From: MGBC163016 sp910588905
GTDB taxonomy: Bacteria; Actinomycetota; Coriobacteriia; Coriobacteriales; Eggerthellaceae
Assembly (NCBI GenBank): GCA_948616985.1
Contig: CAPGDO010000011.1
Location: 1 to 61,884, forward strand
Direction of reading: 5' to 3'
Length of the DNA: 61,884 nt
The notes below the pieces were generated by a model that saw only the letters and a program-made list of their open reading frames with translations, searched no databases and was not told the DNA's origin. A program made the position numbers and the translations under genes. Below are positions 1 to 9,113 of the stretch, in pieces; within the stretch, counting starts at the first letter, position 1, and each line of letters begins with the position of its first letter.

Positions 1-1094
1 CAGCCGCCCTTGGCCATGGTGAACATGACGAAGGCGATGGAATTCTGCTGGGCGATGGCAGTGAACACGCCCTGGGCTAGAGCTACGCCCACGGCGCAGA
101 CGATCATCAGCCAGGGACCTGCGGCCATCTTGGCCACCACGTAGAATGCGTTATCGGTGTTGCCTGCGAATGCAGCCCCGGATGGGTCGATGCACGTGGC
201 AATGAAGCACTGCAGCACATAGAGCACGCACAGCAGGACGGCCATGACCATCATAGCCCGCGAAGGCCCATGCTTGGGATCTTTGGCTTCCTGGGTTAGC
301 GTGGCTATGGCACCGAAGCCCACGTAGGACATGACCGCCAACGAAACGGCCGACATGGTGCCGCCTAATTCGAACTTGCTCGGGTTGAACAGGTTCTCAG
401 GCGAGAAGCTCGCGCTCTCAGGATGCTGCACCACGAACATGATGCCGAACACCACGAACAGCGCCAGGATGACCAGCTGCGCCACCAGGGCCACCTTGTT
501 CACCACCATGGCCGTCTTCATGCCTATGAGCGACACGATGGCCACGATGGCTAGGAACCCGAAGCACAGGACCAAGATGGGTATGTCAGGCAACATGCTA
601 TGGATGGCAATGGCGGCGATCAGGTACACCATAGCCGGGCTGACGAGGTATTGCAGCAGCATGAGCCAACCGGCGATGAAGCCCGGCATCTTCCCGAATA
701 CGTGGCTCACATAGGTGAAGATGGAGCCTGACGATGGGAAGTGCTGGATCATGATGCCGAATGAGAACACGCTGAATAGCACGGCTACGAAGCCGATGAT
801 GAACGCCAGCGTGGGCATACCGCCGGAATCAGCGAACACGCCGCCGTAGACAGCCATGGGGGAGATGGGGACCATGGTGATAAGCCCCCACACCACCATG
901 TCCTTCACGGTGAGCGTGGCCTTGAACGTATCGCCCTGCTTCTGCTGGGTAGCCACCGTGGGTTTGGTCACCGTAGCGCCATTGTTCTCAGGCATGGACA
1001 TGCGATCAGCTGCACCAGGATCAGCTGAAGCCTTGACCGACGCTGCCGCGGAAGCGGTCTTCGCTGATGTGGCTTTGATGTTGGTATCTGTCAT
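1..1094 (-). CDS. APC-family amino acid permease (partial, C-terminus beyond window)
   Basis: Reading leftward from ATG at 1094 gives about 364 residues that run off the window start. After a polar, Ala/Thr-rich N-terminal tail of about 60 residues, the protein becomes a chain of hydrophobic segments with the APC-superfamily look: a first helix near VWGLITMVPISPMAVYGG, a GSIFTYVSHVFG stretch (the S/T-Y-x-Y-V region of helix 3), and a SYVGFGAIATLTQEAKDP motif typical of the helix 6 region of amino acid/polyamine permeases. The ribosome site AAGAGGTG lies 6 bases before the start. It follows a GadC-like gene on the same strand, 65 bases away, so the two are probably co-transcribed. The family is clear but the substrate is not; putrescine or amino acids are possible. 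The missing end is only the window boundary. Confidence 0.85.
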   Translation of the reverse strand, partial: MTDTNIKATSAKTASAAASVKASADPGAADRMSMPENNGATVTKPTVATQQKQGDTFKATLTVKDMVVWGLITMVPISPMAVYGGVFADSGGMPTLAFIIGFVAVLFSVFSFGIMIQHFPSSGSIFTYVSHVFGKMPGFIAGWLMLLQYLVSPAMVYLIAAIAIHSMLPDIPILVLCFGFLAIVAIVSLIGMKTAMVVNKVALVAQLVILALFVVFGIMFVVQHPESASFSPENLFNPSKFELGGTMSAVSLAVMSYVGFGAIATLTQEAKDPKHGPSRAMMVMAVLLCVLYVLQCFIATCIDPSGAAFAGNTDNAFYVVAKMAAGPWLMIVCAVGVALAQGVFTAIAQQNSIAFVMFTMAKGG

Positions 1095-1116
1095 TTCGAA
1101 CACCTCTTATCCCCTT

Positions 1117-1146
1117 GTGAGCCGCACTGAGAACGAGTGCGGCTCA
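1117..1146 (-). promoter_or_regulatory. Intercistronic hairpin between two permease genes
   Basis: A perfect 12-base inverted repeat (GTGAGCCGCACT / AGTGCGGCTCAC, 7-base loop) lies between the stop of the GadC-like gene and the ribosome site of the next permease. No T-run follows on the coding strand, so it looks more like an mRNA-stabilising or attenuating hairpin than a strong terminator. It could set different expression of the two transporters. Confidence 0.6.
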
Positions 1147-1159
1147 CCCGTGCAAGCCA

Positions 1160-3370
1160 TTAGTGAGCAGACTTCGTGCCTGCAGGAGCGTCCTCTTCGG
1201 ACTCCGCTGGAGCAGGAGCACCGTCTGCTGGAACGGCTCCCGTCCTCTTAGCCTGCTCCGCTGCGGCGGTTGCCTCCTTGAGCTGGCGCTCGGCAGTCAA
1301 CAGGGCGCTATCGGCCTCTACCTGGGCCTCGTAGGCCTTCGCTTCCGTGGCATACCGCTTCACGTCTGCTTCGGCCTGCTTCTCCCGAGCCAGGGCCTCG
1401 TGCTCTGCCTTGGTAGCAGCGGCGGCATCAGCCGTGACATCAACGGGGATCTTCACCGCTTCCACCTCTGCCGCCGGAGCCGGAGGGACGCTGGCTGAGA
1501 GCTGCACCTCTACGGACTCTTCGGCCTTGCGGGCTGCCTCAGGGTCCTTCACGCCCGCGCTAGCTGCAGTGCCGATGCCCGCCTTCTTGGAGATGAGAGC
1601 TGGCTGGCTCATGGGCACGGCAACGGCAGTATTGGCAACGCCGTTCGTCTTGACCGGATGATTCAAGGCTGCCGGGTCATCACCGGCGGCAATGGCCGGA
1701 GAGGTGGGATGATGCTTGCCGGGGAGATATTCCTCGGGGAGCACGATCTGCTCGTTGGGATCCCAGAGCTTCTTCACGGGCATACCCATGGGGTTCTGAC
1801 CTTCGCTCATCATCTCGGAAGGAACGTTGGACAGCACCTTGCCCGGCTTCTTCAAGCCTTCCAGCTGCCAGGTGAAGGGAGCGAACACGTTATTCGGGTC
1901 AACCCAGTCATGCTTCTTGGAGGCTTGGTACACCGAGAAGCAGATGCCGAAGGTCACGAGGATGATGGCCAGGATGACCACCACGTAGGTGACAGGGCTG
2001 CCAACCTCTTCCGCTACCTGGGCTGGCGGGATGATGGCCAGCACGATGCCGAAGAGGCACGCCAGAAGACCCACACCCGCTACGACCCATGCACCTACGG
2101 TTCCGCCTGGCACCCGGAACAAACGCGGTCGGTTCGGCTGATCGCTGCGGAGCTTCAGGAACGAGATGAACATGAGCACGTAGTACATCATGTAGAGGAT
2201 GGTGATGGCCTGGGTGATCAGGACCACGAACCCTTCGATGTTCGGGATCAAGAAAGCCAGGAAGGCGACGATGGTCATGAAACCCATCTGGATGTACATG
2301 AGGCGGCTGGGCATGCCGTGCTTATTGTTGTTCTGCATGAACTTCGGCAAGAAGCCGGAACGGCCTGCCTGGCCCAGCATGAATGACGGACCGGCCATGT
2401 TCGTGATCAATGATGCCATGGAGGCGCCCAGGCCAACCCAAACGAAAGCCACATAGATCCAGGGGCAGTTAAAGGTGGCGCCCAGGATCTTGTAGGTCTG
2501 GTATAGACCATAGACCAGGTTCATGTCCTGCTTCGGGGTGACGATGGCGATGCAGACGGTACCCGCGATGAAGATGATCAGCGTCAGGATCATGGCGATG
2601 AAGATGGACAGCGGGAACTCCTTCTGGGGCTTCTTCAGCTGCTTGATATGAGCAGCGTTCATGTCGATGCCTGCGAAGCTGAAGAACACGCCCGCAGCCA
2701 GAGCCAGATTGGTCAGGCTAAATCCACTGGAGAAGGGGTTGAAAGCCTCAGGTGTAGGCGTCACGTTGGAAACGTTGCCCTGGGCAAGCCATACCACCGT
2801 AAAGATGACGATGAAGGCCAGCGGGATGAAGGTGCCGATGATGACGCCGTACTTCGTCAAACGCGCGAAAGCCTTGACGCCCTTGGTGGATATGAAGGTA
2901 AGGCCCCAGTAATAAGCCAGCCAGGCCAGGATGATGAAGAACTGGTTCTGGGGATGGTTCATGAACTGAACGGCCCAGTCCCAATCAGGCGTATAGAAGC
3001 CGATGGTGGCTGAGGCCGATGCCACGCCCATGCCGAAGTTAATGGAGGTCTGGAACCAGAGGATGAGCAAGCAGGTGAAGGCAAGCCCTGGGCCCATCGC
3101 CTCGCCTACCCAACGGAATATGCCACCCCGCTGACCCCAACCAGAAGCCAGCTCTGCGGCCACCAAGCCGGTGGGCAGGAAGAAGACCAACGCGCCGATG
3201 ATGAAGAGCGTGACAGAGGACAAGCCGTAGTAGGCCTGCTGCACATCATTGGCCACGCTGCCAATGATGGTCACGTTCATCATCACCAATGCCATCAATG
3301 AGATGTAGGTACCCGGATTCTTGGCGGGTGACGTCACCTTCGTTGACGTTGACCCCTGCTTAGCAGTCAT
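1160..3370 (-). CDS. GadC-like glutamate:GABA-type amino acid antiporter with long C-terminal tail
   Basis: A 736-residue membrane protein of the APC superfamily. About twelve hydrophobic segments occupy roughly residues 15-520. The stretch GVFFSFAGIDMNAAHIKQL followed by KKPQKEFPLSI is characteristic of the glutamate/GABA antiporter branch, which exchanges an amino acid for its decarboxylated product and consumes a cytoplasmic proton. Family members are usually near 500 residues; here about 200 extra C-terminal residues are Ala/Glu/Lys-rich and look like a coiled coil. ATG at 3370 is preferred because GAGGGG lies 6 bases upstream; an in-frame ATG at 3376 and longer versions lack spacing for a ribosome site. 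A permease gene follows on the same strand and a dipeptidase gene is divergent, suggesting peptide and amino acid use. Substrate pair is inferred only. Confidence 0.85.
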   Translation of the reverse strand: MTAKQGSTSTKVTSPAKNPGTYISLMALVMMNVTIIGSVANDVQQAYYGLSSVTLFIIGALVFFLPTGLVAAELASGWGQRGGIFRWVGEAMGPGLAFTCLLILWFQTSINFGMGVASASATIGFYTPDWDWAVQFMNHPQNQFFIILAWLAYYWGLTFISTKGVKAFARLTKYGVIIGTFIPLAFIVIFTVVWLAQGNVSNVTPTPEAFNPFSSGFSLTNLALAAGVFFSFAGIDMNAAHIKQLKKPQKEFPLSIFIAMILTLIIFIAGTVCIAIVTPKQDMNLVYGLYQTYKILGATFNCPWIYVAFVWVGLGASMASLITNMAGPSFMLGQAGRSGFLPKFMQNNNKHGMPSRLMYIQMGFMTIVAFLAFLIPNIEGFVVLITQAITILYMMYYVLMFISFLKLRSDQPNRPRLFRVPGGTVGAWVVAGVGLLACLFGIVLAIIPPAQVAEEVGSPVTYVVVILAIILVTFGICFSVYQASKKHDWVDPNNVFAPFTWQLEGLKKPGKVLSNVPSEMMSEGQNPMGMPVKKLWDPNEQIVLPEEYLPGKHHPTSPAIAAGDDPAALNHPVKTNGVANTAVAVPMSQPALISKKAGIGTAASAGVKDPEAARKAEESVEVQLSASVPPAPAAEVEAVKIPVDVTADAAAATKAEHEALAREKQAEADVKRYATEAKAYEAQVEADSALLTAERQLKEATAAAEQAKRTGAVPADGAPAPAESEEDAPAGTKSAH

Positions 3371-3752
3371 TGCCATCCCCTCGCTTTCAGTCGGTGGACA
3401 CAGAGGGCGAAGATGAATGAACTGCCGATCATCATCTGCCCACGTTGCTTCTTGTCGTGATACCCCCTGAGAGCTCCCCATCGTTCCCGCAGTTCGTGAG
3501 ATGCTTCAAGACAGAGCCTGCATCACGCCTGCTTCAACATATCCCGAACGATTCCTGCAAGAGAAAGTGAGCAACCACTGTTGACTCCGCGTAAAGCTAT
3601 AGTTTTCGTTGCGAAGCAAATGCCCGTACCGGCACCTTATCCCCTTTGAACGGCTTCATTTCCGTTTGCAAACAAACCATCACCACACGGTCCGCAAGCA
3701 GCTATCCGGTGTATATCGAAGGGGCAATGCATCCCAAAAAAAGGAGATCCTC
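3371..3752. other. Divergent intergenic region, no clear feature
   Basis: About 380 bases separate the leftward GadC-like gene from the rightward dipeptidase gene. Promoters for both must lie here, but I found no convincing -35/-10 pair: a TTGACT at about 3580 is followed by TATAGT at only 11 bases. No repeat of note is visible. Confidence 0.4.
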
Positions 3753-5324
3753 ATGGCATGCACAACCTTGCTCGTTGGCCGTTTGGCCACGAATGACGGC
3801 TCCACCATCATCGCTCGCAACGAAGACGGCGAAGATTTCTCGTTCGATCCCAAGAAGATGATCGTGGTCAACCCCGAAGACCAACCGCGCACCTATATCG
3901 GCGTGGCCAGCCACTTGACCATAGAGCTCCCTGACAACCCCTTGCGCTACACCTCTACACCGAATGCAGACCCCGCCAATGGCGTCTGGGCCGAAACGGG
4001 CATCAATGCAGCGAACGTCTCCATGAGCTCCACTGAGACCATCTCCGCGAACGCACGCGTGCTGGGAGCTGACCCCTTGGTGTGCTATCAACCAGCAAAG
4101 GGCAAGCCGGGTGAACCCGACTATCAGCCTGAGGTTCCTGGTGGTATCGGCGAAGAGAACCTTCCCACCATCACCCTCCCCTACATCAAGAGCGCCCGGG
4201 AAGGCGTCCAGCGCCTTGGGATGCTGGTGGAGAAGTACGGCACCTATGAGACTAATGGCGTAGCCTTCGGCGACGAGAAGGATATCTGGTACTGGGAGAA
4301 CATCGGCGGCCATCATTGGATCGCCCGCCGCGTGCCCGATGACTGCTATGTGGTGCAGCCCAACCGCCAGGGCATCGATCATTTCGACCTAGCCGATGCC
4401 TTGGGCGAGCAGCACGACTACATGTGCAGCGCTGACCTAGCCCAGTGGATCAAAGAGCACGACCTTCTCATGGACATGCCTCAACATGAAGACGAGACGG
4501 GAGAAATGGTCCAGGGGCTTCCGCGCTACTTCAACGCACGCATCGCATTCTCTACCTACACCTGGCTCGATCAGCTGTATAACGCACCGCGCAAGTGGTA
4601 TCTCTGCAGCCGCCTGACACCCTCCGACCCGCGCTTCCAGGGCCCGGCACCTGAATTTGGCCCCGAGAGCCTGGATATCCCTTGGGCCCTCAGGCCAGAC
4701 AAGAAGCTCTCCGCTTCAGACGTGAAGGACTGGATGGGCACTACCTATGACGGCACCGAATACGATCCCTATGGCACCAAGGGCACGCCTGAGAGCCGCC
4801 ATCAATACCGGTACGTAGGCATAGACCGCACGTCAGAGTGCTCCGTGCTGTGCATTCGCGGAAATGCGCCGAAGGCCCTACGCGGCGTGCATTGGTTCGC
4901 CCCCGCCTCCGGCCCCTTCAACACAGCCTGCGCACTCTATGCGAACGTGAAGGAGCTGCCTGCCTACGTGGACACCCCTGCTCAGGTGACCACAGACAGC
5001 CTCTACTGGAACAATCGCCTCGTAGCTGGGTTGGCCGACCCGCAGTTCTTCGAGAGCTACGAATCCATCCAGGGCTATCGGCTGAATACCATGGCCCAGG
5101 GCTATCAGTCCCTGCACGAAACCGATGCCAAGCTCACGCAGATGGCCCAAGAAGGTGCGGCGGATCTGGAGAACATGGATGATCCTGCGGTGCTCAGCCA
5201 GCTTGCGGAGGCCAACCAAGCGCTCATGGACAAGATCCAAGCCCAAACGCAGGGCTTGCTGGGTACGGTGCTCGACCAGCGCACGGTGGCTATGAAGAAC
5301 GCCTTCAACATGAACGATCACTGA
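3753..5324 (+). CDS. Peptidase family C69 dipeptidase
   Basis: A 523-residue N-terminal nucleophile hydrolase. The N-terminus MACTTLLVGRLATNDGS matches family C69 (PepD-like dipeptidases), in which the early Cys (here Cys3) becomes the nucleophile after N-terminal processing; the following IIARNEDG is also typical. There is no signal peptide, so it should act in the cytoplasm on imported peptides. ATG at 3753 is chosen because AAAAGGAGATCC lies just upstream and because the catalytic Cys must be near the N-terminus; the open frame extends further upstream without such support. It is divergent from two amino acid transporters and precedes a DUF362 gene on the same strand, separated by a nested hairpin. 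The family call is firm; the preferred dipeptides are unknown. Confidence 0.9.
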   Translation: MACTTLLVGRLATNDGSTIIARNEDGEDFSFDPKKMIVVNPEDQPRTYIGVASHLTIELPDNPLRYTSTPNADPANGVWAETGINAANVSMSSTETISANARVLGADPLVCYQPAKGKPGEPDYQPEVPGGIGEENLPTITLPYIKSAREGVQRLGMLVEKYGTYETNGVAFGDEKDIWYWENIGGHHWIARRVPDDCYVVQPNRQGIDHFDLADALGEQHDYMCSADLAQWIKEHDLLMDMPQHEDETGEMVQGLPRYFNARIAFSTYTWLDQLYNAPRKWYLCSRLTPSDPRFQGPAPEFGPESLDIPWALRPDKKLSASDVKDWMGTTYDGTEYDPYGTKGTPESRHQYRYVGIDRTSECSVLCIRGNAPKALRGVHWFAPASGPFNTACALYANVKELPAYVDTPAQVTTDSLYWNNRLVAGLADPQFFESYESIQGYRLNTMAQGYQSLHETDAKLTQMAQEGAADLENMDDPAVLSQLAEANQALMDKIQAQTQGLLGTVLDQRTVAMKNAFNMNDH

Positions 5325-5336
5325 TAGCCAGGCTCC

Positions 5337-5395
5337 GGGTTCTTGGTTGCCTTGAACCTCACTTCAAGAGGTATCATGCCTGCAACCAAGAACCC
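5337..5395 (+). promoter_or_regulatory. Nested inverted repeat between dipeptidase and DUF362 genes
   Basis: A perfect 14-base inverted repeat, GGGTTCTTGGTTGC (5337-5350) and GCAACCAAGAACCC (5382-5395), encloses a smaller CTTGAA/TTCAAG repeat (5351-5356 and 5363-5368). It begins 13 bases after the dipeptidase stop and ends 17 bases before the DUF362 start. No T-run follows, so a simple terminator is not the obvious reading; an attenuator, an RNA-processing site or a protein-binding site are alternatives. Confidence 0.65.
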
Positions 5396-5412
5396 AGTGG
5401 AAGGAGCCATCC

Positions 5413-6303
5413 ATGGCGAAGCCGAAGGTCTATTTCACGAAGGACATCACCCCCGAGAACGTCGTACGCCTCTACGAGAAGCTGGGCGTGAAGCTGCCTG
5501 GCAAGGTAGCCGTGAAAGTGCATTCAGGGGAGGAAGGCAATCAGAACTACCTACGGCCGGAATTCATGATCCCCATAGTGAAGGAAGTGGACGGCACCAT
5601 CGTCGAGTGCAACACCGCCTACGACGGCGCACGAGACACCACCGAGAAGCACGAGAAGCTGATGGCTGCCCATGGCTGGTCTGAGGTATTCGACGTTGAC
5701 ATCATGGATGCCGAAGGGCCTTCCACCGACATCATATTCCCCATTGAGAACGGGCGCGTGCTGAAGGAGAACCGTGTGGGCGGCCATTTGGCGAACTACG
5801 CTTCCCTCTTGGTGCTCTCCCACTTCAAAGGGCATCCCATGGGAGGCTTCGGCGGAGCGCTCAAGCAGCTCTCCATCGGGTGCGCATCTAATCAGGGAAA
5901 GGTGAACATCCACACCGGCGCTCAGTCTCTGGAACAGGGGGATTTCTGGGATAAGCATGCGGAGCAGGATGACTTCATCGAAGCCATGGCTGAGTCGGCC
6001 GAAACGGTAGTGAACCACTTCGGGAGCAACCTGGCGTTCGTGAACATCGCCTGCAACCTGTCGATAGATTGCGATTGCTGTGCGGTGGCCGAAGACCCCT
6101 GCATGGCAGACATCGGCATCTTCGCATCCTTGGATCCCGTGGCCATCGATCAAGCCTGCATAGACGCTGTGAGGAACTCCGATGACCCCGGGCACGATCA
6201 CTTCCTGGAGCGGGTCGATTCCAAGCATGGCACCAAGATCATCGATGATGCTGCCCGCATGGGCTATGGCTCCAAGGAATACGAGCTCATTGTCGTGGAT
6301 TGA
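5413..6303 (+). CDS. DUF362 domain protein (putative iron-sulfur-associated)
   Basis: A 296-residue soluble protein matching the DUF362 family over its length: KVAVKVHSGE near the N-terminus, a central LLVLSHFKGHPMGGFGGALK segment, and a C-terminal Cys-rich stretch around residues 216-231 (IDCDCCAVAEDPCMADIG) followed by SLDPVAIDQAC. Proteins of this family occur in anaerobes, often with ferredoxin domains; their reaction is not established. The closely spaced Cys residues could bind metal, but no classic CxxCxxCxxxC cluster motif is present and no separate ferredoxin domain is fused. A ribosome site (GGAAGGAG) lies upstream of ATG. It may be co-transcribed with the dipeptidase gene through the hairpin between them, and is followed by REP-like palindromes and a bidirectional terminator. 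Confidence 0.85.
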   Translation: MAKPKVYFTKDITPENVVRLYEKLGVKLPGKVAVKVHSGEEGNQNYLRPEFMIPIVKEVDGTIVECNTAYDGARDTTEKHEKLMAAHGWSEVFDVDIMDAEGPSTDIIFPIENGRVLKENRVGGHLANYASLLVLSHFKGHPMGGFGGALKQLSIGCASNQGKVNIHTGAQSLEQGDFWDKHAEQDDFIEAMAESAETVVNHFGSNLAFVNIACNLSIDCDCCAVAEDPCMADIGIFASLDPVAIDQACIDAVRNSDDPGHDHFLERVDSKHGTKIIDDAARMGYGSKEYELIVVD

Positions 6304-6343
6304 TCCACCCCTTTTCCATGCACCACCTGGTCGTTGTTGTGCC

Positions 6344-6431
6344 GGGCCGACCGTGGTCGGCCCCTACGCATGGTGTTGCGTTTTTCGGATCGTGACATCA
6401 GGTTGTTGTAGGGGCGGATCCAGATCCGCCC
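6344..6431. repeat. REP-like palindrome pair
   Basis: Two palindromes, GGGCCGACC-gt-GGTCGGCCC at 6344-6363 and GGGCGGATC-ca-GATCCGCCC at 6412-6431, lie head to head: the first is followed by CCTAC and the second is preceded by GTAGG. A related smaller palindrome (GTCGATC-ac-GATCGAT) follows at about 6435-6450. The same architecture recurs at 17.4, 25.8, 26.6 and 37.8 kb, always between genes. It resembles bacterial REP/BIME elements. Confidence 0.75.
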
Positions 6432-6464
6432 AAAGTCGATCACGATCGATTCCTACGCTCATGA

Positions 6465-6490
6465 AAAAGGCGGCCCGCAGGCCGCCTTTT
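6465..6490. terminator. Bidirectional rho-independent terminator
   Basis: A perfect 11-base stem AAAAGGCGGCC / GGCCGCCTTTT with a CGCA loop lies between two convergent genes. A-run and T-run on either side make it usable in both directions, ending the DUF362 transcript and the InlB-repeat surface gene transcript. Confidence 0.85.
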
Positions 6491-6512
6491 CGCATCCGGT
6501 CAAGGATGATCG

Positions 6513-9113
6513 CTACTCGTTGCTGTCATCCTTCAGAGCGGCTGCCATGTGGCTGACCTTGTACTTACGCAGAAGGGCACCGGCAGCGATGACGGCTACA
6601 GCAGCTACACCTACGACGATGTAGTAATCACCCCAGGTGAAAGCCTGGATGGCTTCTCCCATTCCAGACTCCTCGCCCGGACCCGCCAAGGGGTTCTCAG
6701 CATCGTCGATGGTCATCGGCTCAGGTTCGCTGAATACCGGAGTATCCATGAATTCAGCTACCGCTTCGGCTGCAGCACCCAGAACAGCAGGCACATCAGC
6801 AATGGTCAGCGGCGTTGGCGCCGGAGCCTCCTCAGGAACCTGAACAGGTGGCTGGGTCACTTCAGGGGTAGTGGGAACGGGGATCACCACAACGGGCTTG
6901 CGCTCCCACTGAGCCACGATGCGGATGATGCCGTTGCCCAAGTCCTCAGGCTCAGACCAGCCCAGGAAATCGTAGCCAGGCCAGGTGGGGTCAACACTGG
7001 GATAGGTGTAGGAATCAGCCACCTCAACGCCCTCCTGCACCTGGAGCAGGCTGCCGAACCCATCCATCCACTGGATGGTAACCGTGGTGACCTCGGGAAC
7101 GTCAGGGTCTACAGGGTTGGGATTGGGATCCCAGAACCAGGGGGAGAAGGTGATCTCCGTGCTCTGCTCCCCACCGGGGAGCATCCCGGCATCCGAGCGC
7201 ATCCAGATGAGCTCTTTGCCCTCCGGTACTGTGATCATATCGGTGGGAGCCAGGCTCCCAAGATCATCAAGCTCAGGTGCGTCCTCATAGAACTCAAGGG
7301 TCTTGAGTATCTCGCCGTTGATACCGTACCACTTCACCTGATACTTGATCTTCTCCACATACTCAAGGGAGATGGCGATGGTGGTATTCCCCGATTCAGG
7401 GTCAAAGGGCTCCATGGTGAATTCGCCAGACAGCTTGTAATTGCCTAGGCTTTGAGCTGGCGTCAGCTGGATACCGTGGTTCACGAAGTGGCTCAGGTAA
7501 TCACCTTCACCGATCTCCGCCTTCGCTCCAGCAATATCCCAAAGGGGGATAGAGAGCGTACCCACGTACTTTCCGTTGGTCAGCCTGAGCGTAGCTTCGG
7601 TGTTGCTCTCGTGCAGGCCCATGATGGCTTCGCCTTCTGCCGTGCATTCATAGGAAGACACGCACCCGATGGTCATCTCCTGCGGAAGGTCAGAGGGAAG
7701 GGAACCGAACCCATAGGGATCATCGTTGGCAAAGCCTTCCGGCGTGATCTCAACGGTGTATTCCCTATCGACCACATCGAGGGGATCCAGTTTCCAAATG
7801 GCGTACAGGGTTTGCGTGATAAGTTGATTCTTTTCGCAATAAATGGTGAAGCTAGGGCCGGGGATGATGTTCTGAGGGTCATTAGGATAGTAAGACCAAC
7901 CCAAGAAGGTATACCCTGGGCGTACAGCTTGAGCATTGGACAGATCAAACGACGGGTAACCTTCCGTGTCAGACTGCGCGATCATGGGATCAGGCACGGT
8001 AGCATCATCGGCTACGCCATCGAAATCAAGCTGGGCGCGGTACTGCCAAACATCGGACTGGATGTCAGATGCGCTCAACCGATAGACGATGTGAATGCCG
8101 CCCCTTTGCAGCTCATCTTTAGCCCAGGACAAAGCCTGGGCTTCCCCATGTGCGCTTACGATATCTTCATACATGGCTAGGTCACACCATGACGTATCGT
8201 ACATGCTCGACTTCGTATAGGTCAGCCAGTTGTCGATCTCAACCTTTGTGACACCCAGGGCCCCTTCCCACAATTGATCAGGGGTAGGAACGCGGAAACC
8301 ATCGACGGCGTTGGTAGTAAGATTAGCAGTGACGGTCTTGGTCGTAGGATCGACGCGAACGATGCGGTATGAACTGGGTGTATAGTTCGGGCCTGGCGTC
8401 TTGGTTTCAAGCGTCCCCTCAGTCGCCTTCACATTGCCTAGTTTTTCATAGACCTCCGTGGCTAATTGCTCATTGATGACGCCCTTCACAGAGAAGGTCA
8501 CCGTGAACGTACCGAAATTGGTGGACCTAGCAGCAGTCTCAGTGCCTCCCGTGATGGAGTCCATGAGAGCCGTGAGGGTCGCCAGCGCTTCGGAGACGCC
8601 TTCGTAGCCCTCAAGGCCAGCATTCTGCACGGCCTCATAAGCATCCATGGCCTTCTGCCCCAAAGCAGTGAAGGCATCAGCGTTGGCATCATCTACAGGA
8701 CCGAAGGCCTCCAGGGCCTTCACGGCATCGAGGAATGCCTGTACCTCAGCAGGTACAGCATCCCCGGCAGATACAGCCTCGTCAGCAGGAGCAGTCGGAG
8801 CCTCCTCAGACTCTGTCGCTTCCTCATCTTCCGCAACGGCCGGGATCTCATCTTCTGGCTGCGGGTCAACAGCCGGATCATCCGTCTCAGCGGGATCCTC
8901 CACGGCCGGTGCATCGTCAACGACGGCGTCAGAATCCACTCCGTCGATGACTTGGGTGATATCTGAAGCAACTTGCGAATCCGTTGCCTCTTGGCTGTCA
9001 GTGGACGCTTTGATGCCCGTCAGAGGCGTTACCAGAAGGACGGTCAGCGCTGTGGCGACCACCTTCCCTGCGGCGGATCCGCGGACGTTCAGCAAACGTT
9101 CCAGCAGTCTCAT
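6513..9113 (-). CDS. Secreted surface protein with InlB (Listeria-Bacteroides) repeats and C-terminal membrane anchor
   Basis: An 866-residue exported protein. Residues 1-40 form a signal peptide (hydrophobic VVATALTVLLVTPLTG). An acidic, Ser/Glu/Ala-rich region follows to about residue 130. Two InlB-type B-repeats are visible: RPGYTFLGWSYYP...TLYAIWK in the middle and GYDFLGWSEPE...VAQWERK near residue 730. A Pro-rich spacer precedes IDDAENPLAGPGEE and a final hydrophobic helix (YYIVVGVAAVAVIAAGALL) with a basic tail. No LPxTG is present; the DAENPLAG motif recurs in other surface proteins of this window. ATG at 9113 is preferred because AAGGAG sits 6 bases upstream; the ATG at 9131 has none. 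Likely a wall- or membrane-attached adhesin-like protein. It lies downstream of, but 465 bases apart from, the SipW operon. Confidence 0.85.
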   Translation of the reverse strand: MRLLERLLNVRGSAAGKVVATALTVLLVTPLTGIKASTDSQEATDSQVASDITQVIDGVDSDAVVDDAPAVEDPAETDDPAVDPQPEDEIPAVAEDEEATESEEAPTAPADEAVSAGDAVPAEVQAFLDAVKALEAFGPVDDANADAFTALGQKAMDAYEAVQNAGLEGYEGVSEALATLTALMDSITGGTETAARSTNFGTFTVTFSVKGVINEQLATEVYEKLGNVKATEGTLETKTPGPNYTPSSYRIVRVDPTTKTVTANLTTNAVDGFRVPTPDQLWEGALGVTKVEIDNWLTYTKSSMYDTSWCDLAMYEDIVSAHGEAQALSWAKDELQRGGIHIVYRLSASDIQSDVWQYRAQLDFDGVADDATVPDPMIAQSDTEGYPSFDLSNAQAVRPGYTFLGWSYYPNDPQNIIPGPSFTIYCEKNQLITQTLYAIWKLDPLDVVDREYTVEITPEGFANDDPYGFGSLPSDLPQEMTIGCVSSYECTAEGEAIMGLHESNTEATLRLTNGKYVGTLSIPLWDIAGAKAEIGEGDYLSHFVNHGIQLTPAQSLGNYKLSGEFTMEPFDPESGNTTIAISLEYVEKIKYQVKWYGINGEILKTLEFYEDAPELDDLGSLAPTDMITVPEGKELIWMRSDAGMLPGGEQSTEITFSPWFWDPNPNPVDPDVPEVTTVTIQWMDGFGSLLQVQEGVEVADSYTYPSVDPTWPGYDFLGWSEPEDLGNGIIRIVAQWERKPVVVIPVPTTPEVTQPPVQVPEEAPAPTPLTIADVPAVLGAAAEAVAEFMDTPVFSEPEPMTIDDAENPLAGPGEESGMGEAIQAFTWGDYYIVVGVAAVAVIAAGALLRKYKVSHMAAALKDDSNE

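Noticed and set aside
3580..3605. TTGACT plus TATAGT as a dipeptidase promoter
   Set aside because: The spacing is only 11 bases, too short for a vegetative promoter.
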